From NCBI GenBank assembly GCA_907164885.2, contig OU015490.1, positions 11,399,466 through 11,463,465 of the forward strand: a stretch of DNA of 64,000 bases, written 5' to 3'. Within the stretch, counting starts at the first letter, position 1; each line of letters begins with the position of its first letter. Below, piece after piece: positions 47,614 to 58,725 of this stretch. Both the position numbers and the translations under genes were made by a program. Under the pieces are notes generated by a model. It made no database searches. It was not told where the DNA came from and worked only from the letters and a program-made list of their open reading frames with translations. The stretch comes from Dolomedes plantarius. Lineage: Eukaryota > Arthropoda > Arachnida > Araneae > Dolomedidae.

Positions 47614-48684
47614 CACAGATGTTAAGTAATTGGAATAACAAATCGTAGATAACGGGAAAAATAGTATAATTGGCAAGCAACACTCAGTACATATTGAGCT
47701 CCAACTGGCGGGATACACAGTTATTACCCTCTATAGAAGGTCCTAGATAGTGGGTAAACCGGTAGGAAAGATTATGAAAATTCTACGGACGTTTCCCTAG
47801 GTAAGTAAAGTTGGTTTCAGAAACTTCTTGAACTGGAAACAAAAGTTACAAAAATTTAAAATAAGAGAAATATATGTTAAAGGCGTTCGTCGAAGACGGA
47901 AGTCGATCTTAGGAACTCCCGATTGGTAATATAAGATACGACCTATCGGCCACGGGTGCCGATGTCAAAATTCTGTGACACCTGTTTTTAATGTTGACTC
48001 ACCTGTATGGTGCTTCTAGATAAGAATTAGTCAATACATCCACTACGTTACAATCAAGTATTACAGGCTTTTAAATAGATGACTAAGAAAATCAGTGAGT
48101 ATTTAATCACTGCTTTACATTAAATTTTTTTTCCTCAAATTCTGACGAATATTTCTTTTTTCCTAATATGGCAGTAACTTGTCTTTTCGATATTCTTCAA
48201 TACCACGCGGCGAATTTGTAAGCTTCTTCTTTATGGCACCAAAATATAGTCTTTGAAATATTTCGAAAGAGAAATTATGTCACATTAGGGAAGCGTTTAT
48301 AGAGAAATACAGCAATATAATCAGTTATCTGAGAAAAGCTGAAATGGAAATGCGTTGAGCAAAGTTAATATATATTGCCCCTGGATGAAAGGACTGATTG
48401 GTTAAGGATTCGTATTCCATTATTTGGCGAACAAAGTGGAGTATCACCTTTTGTTCGACTCAGAAAAAATAACTGCGACCATTTGCTCTCCTTCTGTCTA
48501 CGGTTTTCTTGGACCTAAGAAACCTGACAGGAAAGGTAATTTCTTCCTTTGTTCTATTGTGCATGGGTGAGAAATATTGTTAAATTCCTCCCTTTGTGCA
48601 CCTGAATAGGATTTTTATGGCGAAGAAAATATGTAACATTTTCTTATAAATTTCCCTCAATATATATTTCGGAAGAATTTTTCC

Positions 48685-48688
<4 letters not shown>
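47611..48688. other. Non-coding stretch
   Basis: No gene or repeat family recognised. Confidence 0.35.

Positions 48689-48761
<73 letters not shown>
48689..48761. repeat. (TA)n microsatellite at Tc1 end
   Basis: TA run abutting the left terminus of the following Tc1 element. Confidence 0.97.
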
Positions 48762-48763
<2 letters not shown>

Positions 48764-48766
<3 letters not shown>

Positions 48767-50266
48767 TCATGTCCATAAATTAAGGATAATGCCAGCTCAA
48801 GCAAATAAAGGTCCAGAAACAAACGTGACGTATTCATAAAGCCCATTTATTAAACAAAAGATAAAGAATAAAAAACATGGTGTATGTATGATACCATTAA
48901 AAAGACTACGATTTTTGCTCCCTGGAGCGATTGTAAAAAATATCTCCTTTACAAATCTTAGTATTACATGGTTGGTATGATGGTTAATACATTGGTTGTC
49001 TCCCATGCGATGAAATACAGTCCGTACAACGCCTAGGAATGATGAGTATCAAATTATCGAGCTGATCTTGGAAGATTGCTCTACTCAGCAAGCAACGCTC
49101 TCCCAAGTTCCGGTACATTTGTAGGAGGTGGTTGACGGGCTGCAACGAGTCGGCCAAGCATGTCCCACATATGATATATCGGATTCAAGTCAGGTGAGAA
49201 TGCTGGCCATTCCATACGGATGATATCCTCAGATTGAAGGCATTCGTTTACGATATTTTCTCGGTGAGTTGTTATCCATAAACACAAATTCTGTGCCCAT
49301 GACACCTCTAAACAAACGTACATGTTGTTCCAGAATGAAATCCCGATAAATGTGGCCGATCATTGTTCCGATTTGAACATACAGATATTTTCTGGAGCCC
49401 AGTATAATTCCATCCCAAACGAGCAATCCTGCACCACCATAACGGTGTCGTTCAATGAAGTTGTCTTGGTGATAACGGGTACCTGGCGTTTTCCATATGA
49501 AAGTCCGACATGAATCAGACTGCAAGCTAAACCTGGACTCGTCGGAAAACATCACACAATCCCTCTGTGACGATGTCCACATTCCATTTTCTCTACTTCA
49601 AGGTAATCGCTGCCGATTGCGAGTTGCCGTGAGCAGAACACGGCATCACAACATACACACACATATCCTGTGATAATATAGACCAATATTTCCCAAACGT
49701 CTGTACACGATGTGCCTTGAAACTGTGGTATCCGTGGCTGCAGATAGGTGACGAGACAGGTTGGATTATGTTCTCCGGCTGCTTCCTTGGGCAGTTACTG
49801 CCAAATACCGGTCTTCATTCGGCGTTGCAACTCGGGGGCGACCTGTACTGTAACGTCTACTGACATTTCCATCATCTTAAGATCGTTTCCAAAGCCTAGA
49901 GAGGAGACTTTGGCAATTCCAAGTTCATCGGATACTTCCATCTGAGTACTCCCACATTCCAGGCAGCCGATAATTCTACCAAGTAAAAAATCATCCGCAT
50001 GCGTCCTCTGTGTCATAACTATACGGTTATGGCACCGAGCGGCTTAATGAACGTTTGTGAATAATTTTACTTCTTTGCCACCATTCCTTGTATACCCCTC
50101 TCTTACACTCTCGTGATTGTGACGTACTATCGGCGTCATCTGGTGGCTTCCTGTAATATGCATATTATTCTTAAAGATGTGTGTGATAATTCTACAGGTG
50201 AAATTTTCCCTTTAGAGTTCGATTTCCGTGTGATTCTGAATCATCCTTAATTTATGGACATGAGTG
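48764..50266 (-). mobile_element. Tc1-like transposon, old copy
   Basis: Terminal inverted repeats are identical over 24 bp (both begin CACTCATGTCCATAAATTAA). TA-rich DNA lies on both sides so the exact target duplication is ambiguous. Length about 1503 bp. Sixteen bases beyond the right end the same terminal sequence begins again (50283). Confidence 0.88.
48984..50016 (-). pseudogene. Decayed Tc1 transposase with altered catalytic residues
   Basis: The N-terminal frame (50016 downward, FLLGRIIGCLECGSTQMEVS) is the first helix-turn-helix. The core in another frame has VMFSDESRF with the first Asp kept, then FVFMDNNSP, where the usual DDN is DNN, so the second catalytic Asp is probably replaced by Asn. 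A frameshift follows. Next is SPDLNPIYHMWD, where the catalytic Glu is Tyr. A TAG at 49081-49083 and another shift precede the C-terminal SSHGRQPMY and stop at 48984. Multiple frameshifts plus two lost acids make it inactive. Confidence 0.85.
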
Positions 50267-50282
50267 ATATATATATAAATAT

Positions 50283-50308
50283 CACTCATGTCCATAAATT
50301 AAGGATAA
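50283..50308 (+). repeat. Orphan Tc1 terminal repeat
   Basis: CACTCATGTCCATAAATTAA and a few following bases repeat the terminus of the 48.8-kb element, then similarity stops. Either a truncated second copy or an excision/rearrangement scar. Confidence 0.7.
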
Positions 50309-50789
50309 AAATTCTTTAACTGGATATTCGTTAATTCCTTTTTTACCTATATCAAGATCAAGAGTATCATTTTCTATTAATGTTTTCACTATTGAAAATC
50401 CTTTTTGATGTAATATATTGCGCACGAAAACAGTTATAAGCTTTTTACTGACTTGTAACGCAGATTTAAAAAGTATGTTATAGAATCAAGAGTATTAGAT
50501 ATCAAAATTTACGTTCTTTCGTTTCTTACAAATCCACGTACTATATCTGATATAACTACCACACAGAACACTTCAGATGATATATGATATTCGACTTTTT
50601 TTCCCCGCTATAAAAAACAATTTAGAGAATATAATTGTGTTAAAATTTAAGATTTTTAAGAAAACCTTATCAGCATGCCCAGTCATGTCTTTGAAGAACG
50701 GGGAGCGGATTTAATGGTTCCTCTTGAGAGCTCCAACACTAGAGATATGTAGCACTAGTGAGAAAGACTAGTTCGATACCAAAAAAAAG
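50309..50789. other. Non-coding spacer
   Basis: No gene recognised; it may hold unreadable remains of the adjoining pseudogene. Confidence 0.3.
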
Positions 50790-52307
50790 GCTTCGATACC
50801 TGTAACCAGCAAATGTTTTTCTTTCAATCTGCATCCTAAAACTTCTGCTGGATCAATTGGTAGCACTAAGTCCTGACTAAATCGTTCACTTCAGATTGTG
50901 TGAACAAAATAGGTTCACTTGTGCCTGGGTTGTAGCAATCACTGTCTCAATCACTATCACACGGTGGAGGAAATGGTTCGGGTTCAACTAAAGTACTCGT
51001 ATCATCCAGAGTATTCGGAGGAGAAAGTATTGGTACTTCGGGTCCATGAGGAATAGGACAAATGGCTGACGGGATGTTAGGATAACAAATATCTTTTTTT
51101 TAAAAATTAACTTGGGGCTTCGCCCCTAGACTCGCTACGCTCGCTCCTCTGTTATGGCTAATAGCGAGATACATAAGGGTGATTCTCGGCCAATGTAACA
51201 ACTTCCATCCATTTACTGTTGTCACCCTTAATGCGAAGAGCGTTTCATCACTGTTGAGTTATCAGCTTTAAAATCCAATTAAAAATCGAAAATTTAAGAT
51301 ATAAACTTGAAATGAGGTTTATATGAATGATAAAGCTTTCAGCTTCCAGATGATGTAACTATTTTCTTTGTAAGACAAAATCTCGAGGAGCATTGATATT
51401 ACATCCACATAGGGGACGATATTTCTTGAAAAACCGTGTTTCATTTTTTGATGAAAATATTAGTCTGTTTTAAAATATTTTTAAACAAATGAGGTCTAGT
51501 TTGAAAGAGAAATGTCTGTAGTCTTTTACTGTAAAAAGATCAAAATTCTACGATCGTTTTTTTGGCGAGATATCGTAATCTGAAGATGAAAAAGTCAATA
51601 TTTCTTGAAAGACTGTGTTTCATTTTTTGATGAAAATATTAGTCAGTTTTAAAATATTTTTAAACAAATGAAGTCTATTTTGAAAGAGAAATGTCTGTAG
51701 TCTTCCATTGTAAAAATATCAAAATTCTACGATCATTTTTTTGGCGAGTTATCGTAATCTGAAAATGAAAAAGTCGATATTTTACCACAAAACATAAAAT
51801 AAAGAAAAACTTAAAATCCGACGAAGATGAGACATGTCTTACTTTGTTCCCCACATTTTTCCGCATCTATTGGTATTGGTCTCGACCCCATACCTCCAGC
51901 GGTTTCAGAGGAGATAGCGTGATAAGCTTTTGACGGCGGCGGCAGCGGCTGCTGCTGCTTCTGCTGCAACGGGAGTTTCTTTTTTTTTAGAATAGAGAGA
52001 AAATCTTGCACGTTACGGGAACAAAAATAACAGTCAACCGTATGATTTTTGGGCTCTCTTAAAGCCATAGATATTCCAAAATGAAAGGACTGGTTGTTAC
52101 CCTGAAAACACTTAGTTCTTCGACACAGACTGAGCAAACTTTGTGTGGGGCCCAAGGCTTACCTTGCTCGTCTAATTCCATGCCAAAGAGAGCAAAGTAC
52201 ACATTTCTAACAAAATATGAAACGTTTCTTTGTTGCTTTTTAACTGTATAGTTATCACAAATGTAGCAGAAACTATCTGGGGAATTGAGACATTGCGTGG
52301 AAGCCAT
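50790..52307 (-). pseudogene. Broken copy of a cysteine-rich multicopy protein family
   Basis: From the ATG at 52307 (MASTQCLNSPDSFCYICDNY) the protein has paired cysteines, CYIC, then APHKVCSVCVEEL. A shift near 52110 leads to REPKNHTVDCYFC in another frame and then a Gln/Pro-rich tail with CAG/CCG repeats (51920-51980). After about 700 bp of unrelated sequence the family resumes at about 51092 with YPNIPSAICPIPHGPEVPIL, then TQSEVNDLVRT and LGCRLKEKHLL near 50800-50880. I recognise this series as an uncharacterised protein family repeated in many arthropod genomes; its function is unknown to me. The gap could be an insertion or an intron. Confidence 0.5.
51095..51790. repeat. Interrupting block with hairpin and 179-bp tandem duplication
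   Basis: This block separates the two halves of the cysteine-rich pseudogene. It begins next to a perfect GGGGC-TTC-GCCCC hairpin (51114-51126) followed by ACTCGCTACGCTCGCTCC. It contains two head-to-tail copies of a 179-bp unit (51421 and 51600 starts, with TTTCATTTTTTGATGAAAAT in both). Confidence 0.6.
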
Positions 52308-54304
52308 TGCCTTCAAATCAACCACAAAACTGTTAAAAGATATCACGACTTTATAAAACCAGAAACAGCACGTGAACAGCACAGAACAAAGATATAAACT
52401 GAATGAGAATGTGGTATAGTGGAAGGTGGTGGGAAGCAGGATGGCGGGGACAGGCAGGCACTGACAGAAATATTTCAGTGGAGGGAGATAGTAAGGGATG
52501 GGATGGAAGGTCTACAGATAGGCACTAATAGGAAAGTGATGCAGTTTTAACCGTATTACACTATTTTTCGTACGCCTGTCAAGTATATACGAGTATAAGA
52601 ATGTCTATTTCATTGCAAACGCCTTAAAGCTTTCTCATATTATTTTTTTAAAGTGTTTGTAAGCAAGATATAACAGTTTCTTTGGAAATATTTGAATTTT
52701 GTATAAACTAATAGTGCTACCTTACTTTAAAAAATACACAAATTCGACAACACTAGATATGCTAATTGTAACAAAACTTTACGGGATGAAATTGTTTCAA
52801 TAATTTTATCGAAAAAGCACCAAAAATATGATAAAAATCACTTATTACATTTGAGACAATTCTTTTTTTTGTCGCAGACCTGTGTAATTTTGCTTTTCAA
52901 CCTTTTTCAAATAAATTTCTGGGACATCGGGTAAGGATAATTGGAAGTTCAGTGTACACTTCTATTCGAAACGTGCATAAATTCTCTTTGATTTAAAAAA
53001 ATGATTCCTTATGATAGTTATTAAAATCCTTATAACAAAATGTTATAAGTAATCAAAATTCAAATTTAACTGTATAAATACTATTTAAGAAAAGCACACT
53101 TGACATTTATATAGTTAAAGAAAGGTCAAATGTACTTTCAGAACTAACGGTATATTAGTTTAGGATTCTACCAGTTTATTCATGTACTTTATCTAGTTTC
53201 CTGTATTCGTAATGTGTATACGTGATTAACATGAGAGAAGGTACCGAAGTTTAAATTTCCAACTAGTTTCTAAGATTTATAATGTATTTCCGGCATTAGT
53301 TATACAAATGAGCGCTAGAAAACTGATACAATCTTTCGATCCTAGCATGCTTTCTCTCTACTTTGGCATGGGTTTGCATTGTTAGGGAAACGTCAGGTTT
53401 CTCACGTGTAAAATTTACATATCTCTAAAAAGGTATATATATCTAAAAACTCGATCACAGGAAGTTTGTAACTGAACTCTCGCAATTTTGCCCAAAACTG
53501 ATAACGCATCCCTTCACGTTATTTCTTATTTTCATATAAATATTCCGAAATTGTCATGTCATTGCCACTGAAAATGCGTGTAAAATATTCAGTAGACATA
53601 AATATAACGCGGAGAAAAATCAATTTTTTTCGAATTTTATTTATTTCAATTTATTCGTGAGCAGGGAGAAACTTTAATTTAATAAACAATGTTTCAGCCG
53701 AGAAAAATTTAGGTTTATTTCTATTTTTATTTTGCGCAAACCGTACGATGCAGATTGTTTAAAAAATAAGCATTTTTTAGTATGTAATAAATCATAGCTT
53801 TTATTACCTATTTCAATAAAACATATATCTTTTGTGTTCGAATTTGGAAATAGAATATTTAATATTCAGAAATTTATGCATTTTGAAATTGTGGTTTAAA
53901 ATTATGTACTTTATTCAAGAAACTTATTTTTTAAATATTTAAATATTTGAAATAGTGTATTATTTAATTCTCAATTTTTCATTTTATTAGAAGAAATGTT
54001 CTAGTTTTGTCTAACAAAATTAATGTTATACTTACATTTACTCTTCCTTAATTCTCTGCACTACAACTTAAGCCATAAAATATGTAATCATTTAAAAACG
54101 AATTGTAATGGGGTACATTGTATTTTAGTAAACCAAATGAAATCATTTTTAATTTGGTTGTTTTTACTTTAATACTTATGTTTAGTTAATATTTCATTTT
54201 ACTTAATATCATAAATATGATTATATGTAAATAAGTGAATATAGCAAGATAAAAGAGCGAATACAGCTGAAAAGCTTAAGTAATATGACGTTAAAATATC
54301 CTAA
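52308..54304. other. AT-rich non-coding stretch
   Basis: No gene or repeat family recognised. Confidence 0.35.
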
Positions 54305-54830
54305 CCTCTTAGAGACAGACATCAATTGAAAAATATCATACTTTATATTAGTGGTGTAGGATTGAAACCGGCAATCTAAATTTTATATCAATATAGTTTT
54401 TTGCCTTATACCAAAAGAACAGGTTCGATGGAGATTGACCAGAAAAGCAAGACCCGAAAATCCCGAAAATTAATTTTAGGGACCTTTCTTGTAGTACTTC
54501 AGTCAATTAAAACGAACATTTTTGTAAAATGCCCTAGTAATAAAAAATAATATGGAAATTTCTCTAAAGATAATTTAAATTTTTTTTTCATCGTAACTTC
54601 TTAGAGACAGTCATCACTTGATAAATATCATACTTTATATTAGTGGTGTAGGATTAAAACTAGCAATCTCCATTTTATATCAAAACTTAATTTTAGGATA
54701 ATTTCTTCTAGTACTTTAGTCAATTAAAACGCAAATTTTTGGAAAATGGCCTACTGATAAAATATAATTTGCAAATTTCTCTAAAGGTACTTTCAAATTT
54801 ATATCTTAAAAAAAATATGGCTAAATATAT
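54305..54830 (+). repeat. Diverged tandem duplication, 292-bp spacing
   Basis: TTAGAGACAG starts both copies (54309, 54601), followed in each by ATATCATACTTTATATTAGT, GGTGTAGGATT and CAGTCAATTAAAACG-like text. The second copy lacks about 85 bp, part of which reappears near 54820. Confidence 0.75.
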
Positions 54831-55202
54831 ATGGTTTTTTGCTCTATACAAGAAAAACAGGTCTGATGCAGATTGCTAGTACTTATCCTACACCAATCAT
54901 ACACGGAAAGTACAACCATTAAATTAGCATACAAGAGCGAGACCAAACAGTTAAGGCCCAAGAGTTATATTAAATAGCACCCAGTCAAGTAATAGTGTAC
55001 GTCATATGTTACTAGAACAGATGAATGACGCAGCCCCTTTACAAAGCTTTAGTGATTCGAAAACAAACACGCAATTCATCAATTTCGTGTCTAAGATTTA
55101 ACTATTAGTTTGGGTTATATTAACTCAACAGCTCTAACGAAATCCTGACGCCTCCCAGTGCCGATTAGAAACTGGCTGGCTGGCGTGACGCCATAGTATG
55201 TA
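54831..55202. other. Non-coding spacer
   Basis: Nothing recognised. Confidence 0.35.
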
Positions 55203-57012
55203 CCGGGTGGCCATAATTAAACTGACAGTGCTCACATTGTTCTGTAGCGCGATCTATTTGCGAGAATGACGCCACATTTTGTAGGAAGATTAAACAAGAC
55301 GGGGGACGAAGGATTCCGCGAAAAAATAAATTAGTTCCAAAAGTCACCGCTAGGGGAATATTTGGCGCTGTGTAATAGAAAATAGAGTGTTAACAAATGC
55401 AAATTAATACGGAATAAAATTACCTTTTATTATGCACATTTTCTTATTTAGTTCAAGTGCAATATGGCAACACTTTTAAAAAAGCGTAAAATCTACATAA
55501 ACACCGATAAAGTCTCGTGATCTGCAATATCACGTATGCTGAGCAGAAGAAGAAGTTCTTTATTCAAATTTCACGTTACATCCTTTGGCACAGTGCAAGC
55601 TGCTTGGGTTTTAAAAGGCAATGTGTTACGTTTTGAATCAATCGGATTGAAAGTTTATGTGCTATGTCTCCTTCTTTAGTCGAGCGTGCGTTACTGATCA
55701 AATTCTTTTACCTCAACCAGTGCAACGCGTCAGCCGCTCTTCGTGCTTTTAGAACGCACAAAAAAATGCGTAAAGGTAATGGTCCTGTGTCAGTTAATGG
55801 GCTAAAAGCAATGGTTGCGACGTTTGAGAAAACAGGTTCTCTGAAGGTTCAGTCAGGCAGAGGGCGAAAACCTGTACCGCAGGATACAATCGAAGCAGTT
55901 ACCACGGCGACTGTCGACAGAGGACCAGACAATATTGCTGCCACCTCTAGCGCTCGTGGATTAGCTCGGAATATGGATATGCCTTACAGTACGGTATGGA
56001 AAATCTTACGAAAGATTATCAACTTCTATCCGTACAAGATCAGCCGTGTATAGGAGTTACTGTACCCCGACCATGATAAGCGATTGACTTTTGCTCTCAC
56101 CTTTCTTGCCAGAATGGAGGTGGATGATCCTTGGCCGTGGAAAATCTTATGGGGAGACGAGGCCCACTTTTACCTGCATGGAACTATGAATACCCAGAAC
56201 CGCCGAATTTGGGATGACAAATCACCACATGCAGTCACAGAAATTCCCTTACATTCACCAAAGGTAACTGTTTGGTGTGGGTTCACAGCGGAATTTATCG
56301 TAGGTCCATTCTTCTATGAGAACATTACCCCGACAGGACCGGAAACCTGTTCTGTTACCGAAGAGAAATATCGTCACATGTTGAACAGCTTTGTCATTCT
56401 GGCACTTCAGCAAAGACAATGCCTGGGGGAAATCATTTTCATGCAAGATGGAGCCCCTCTACACGTTGCTGTACGTGTGCAACAGCTGCTACGACAGAAA
56501 TTCACAACAGAAAGATTCATTAGCCGCTACTTTCCAACTGCATGGCTACCTCGGTCACCTGATCTTACCCCATGCGACTTCTGGCTATGGGGTTACCTTA
56601 AGTCCAAGGTCTATCAAGGAGTGGTCCAGGACCTGGCTACGTTGAAGGATAACATATCACGGACTGTACGGGAGATTCCTGCAGACATGTTACTTTCTGC
56701 TGTTGTGCATACTGTGCACAGAATGCAATATGTGGCAATATGTGGTCCATAACAACGGCAGCCAGATTGAACCTCATTTGAATGCAAAATAAAAGGTAAT
56801 TTCCGTATTGATTTGCATTTGTTAACACTCTATTTTCTATTACACAGCGCCAAATATTCCCCTAGCGGTGACTTTTGGAACTAATTTATTTTTTCGTGGA
56901 ATCCTTCGTCCCCTGTCTTGTTTAATCTTCCTACAAAATGTGGCGTCATTCTCGCAAATAGATCGCGCTACAGAACACTGTGAGCACTGTCAGTTTAATT
57001 ATGGCCACCCGG
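55203..57012 (+). mobile_element. Tc1/mariner-superfamily element with ~235-bp terminal inverted repeats
   Basis: TA lies at 55201-55202 and 57013-57014. The ends begin CCGGGTGGCCATAATTAAAC and stay matched for about 212 bp with only four mismatches by my reading, continuing more loosely to about 235 bp (left to 55437, right from 56778). The transposase gene lies between them on the plus strand and its ancestral stop falls inside the right repeat. Length 1810 bp. The near-identical long arms imply a comparatively young insertion. Confidence 0.92.
55664..56792 (+). pseudogene. ITm transposase (DDD type), one stop and a 10-bp duplication
   Basis: The frame starts at ATG 55664 (MSPSLVERALLIKFFYLNQC) with a helix-turn-helix N-terminus containing GRGRKPVPQDTIEAV. 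A TAG at 56051-56053 interrupts; relatives have Gln, so CAG to TAG is likely. The same frame continues through ILWGDEAHFYLHG (first Asp), FMQDGAPLH (second Asp) and SPDLTPCDFWLWGYLKSKVY (third Asp), with 42 residues between the last two. A 10-bp tandem duplication of CAATATGTGG (56726-56735 and 56736-56745) shifts the frame, so the present stop is near 56752 instead of 56792. All catalytic acids remain. Confidence 0.92.
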
Positions 57013-57014
57013 TA

Positions 57015-57474
57015 TATCCTTACGTGTGGTCAGATTTCACCACATGTATTGATCCTCAGAACGTATTTAAATAGAAAATCTGTATATAAATCAATTTCTA
57101 GTTCCTCTTTAATTAGTAAAAATAATTTTATAGCAAATAAAAGCAATATTGAAACCGCATTAAAAAATATATGTTAAATTTACTAAATTAAAATTATTTT
57201 ATCCTACATTATATTATTTTTTTCCTTATATGTCATAATAAAATTTTCTTGAAAAAGTCCTTTGTTAAAAACATTTGATGTTTGTTTTGAAAAGGAACAA
57301 AATTTCCAAAATTGATTTTTAATGCTTATATATTACTTACATATTTATAACATACTTTTCTTACGGTTTTTATATTAAAACTATGACATCAACTTTCATT
57401 AAATCCTCTTATAAGATAATACATAAAAAAGGTGGTCTAATAGCAATCCCATTATTGGCTATGCGTGTAAACTA
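57015..57474. other. Non-coding spacer
   Basis: Nothing recognised. Confidence 0.35.
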
Positions 57475-57754
57475 CACTTCCCTCCAAAAGTTAAGGTACA
57501 ACATATTTTTCGAAGCTCACCGTTAAAATAAAGGCGGTAGCAATAAAATTCTTAGTGTTTATGAATAATAGTATCGAACTTTAAGAAAACTTATTCAAAA
57601 AATCCTTGGTCACCACTTTCATTTGAAAGAATTGTCATTTATATTAGAGTAAGAGTAAATGTGGAAAATTCAAACTTTCCTGACTTTGTGTGTGCGTATT
57701 GTGCCTGATTGTTTAATTTCAATTTTTGTTGGCAATTTCAGTGACAGTACCCAG

Positions 57755-58260
57755 GAGAGTCTACCAGTGTCTCGGAGAAGTCGTTTACCCGATTCATTAA
57801 GGTGGAAAGCGATCGGATGGATGGAAGTGGAATTGTCACAAGTTAAGGCTGCTAGACGTCTTAGTGTGTCTCGAAGTAAGTCCAACGACTGCGAAATCAG
57901 TTTTCATCAGAAGATTTCGCTTCTAGAAGACATGTTTCTGGCCGACCACTAGTTACAACACCGGCGGGAGACCGCTTTCTAGCTCTTTCGGCTCGAAGAA
58001 GGAGGAGCATTACAGTGCTTCAGCATGTTTAAGATAATTTTTATCGCTTCAGGGACAAGAATATCCGCTACTACGGTGCGAAGACACCCTAACAATTGTG
58101 ATCTCTATGCAAGACGACCAGTTGTGTGTATCCCACTTAACCGACGACAGAGAAGTACCTTTTTATGTTGGGCAAGAAAACACGTTTCCTGGACCAGACA
58201 GCAATGGATTTCTGTACTCTTCACAGATGAGTTCAGGTCTACACTAACCCTTAGACCGTT
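57755..58260 (+). pseudogene. Truncated Tc1 transposase, N-terminal half
   Basis: LPDSLRWKAIGWMEVELSQV and KAARRLSVSRS form the first helix-turn-helix. The linker region follows in shifted frames, then LYARRPVVCIPLNRRQRST, QQWISVLFTDEFRS and the end of similarity near 58255. The first Asp (FTDE) is present; the second and third catalytic positions are missing. Confidence 0.8.
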
Positions 58261-58375
58261 ACGAACGCGCTCAGAGCGTTCATCAGAGTCTTTCCCCCAG
58301 CGTTACGAACGCGCTGGACGCTTCCATCTGGATATTCCAATGTTTTGCGCGTTACAAACGCGTTTAACGCTTTCT
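58252..58375. repeat. Three GCGTTNNNAACGC palindromes
   Basis: CGTTACGAACG near 58258, AGCGTTACGAACGCGCT near 58301 and CGCGTTACAAACGCG near 58349 are spaced by 43-48 bp. They begin where Tc1 similarity ends. GCGTTATGAACGC near 931 has the same form. Confidence 0.6.
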
Positions 58376-58400
58376 AAATTGATTTTTTTCATTCATCAAT

Positions 58401-58725
58401 AGGTGACAGCACTTTAAAAACATTTGAATACCATTTCTCCCGATAAGAAGTAGATTTTTAGGGGATTATTTTTAGAATACATGCAGTATAAAATGGCGGG
58501 AATTTTGGGTTTTCGAAAGGAACTGACATTTCAAGTGATTCCGAGATTGATATTTAGATTTATTCGATGACAAAAGTGATGAAAACACAATAGTGAACAA
58601 AGTGATGAATAGACTATATGATATAAACACAGTGAAGTGGGTTTATGCATATAACCTTGCTTTAAAATATACTATAGTATAAGAAATGTATAAACCAAAA
58701 AATCTGTATGTTATATAATTATATA
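58401..58725. other. Non-coding spacer
   Basis: Nothing recognised. Confidence 0.35.

Larger units (their letters stand above)
57475..58400 (+). mobile_element. Truncated Tc1-like element
   Basis: The left end CACTTCCCTCCAAAAGTTAA follows TA at 57473-57474 and looks like a Tc1 terminus. No inverted partner was found, and the transposase stops shortly after its first catalytic block, so the 3' half is lost. Confidence 0.6.
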
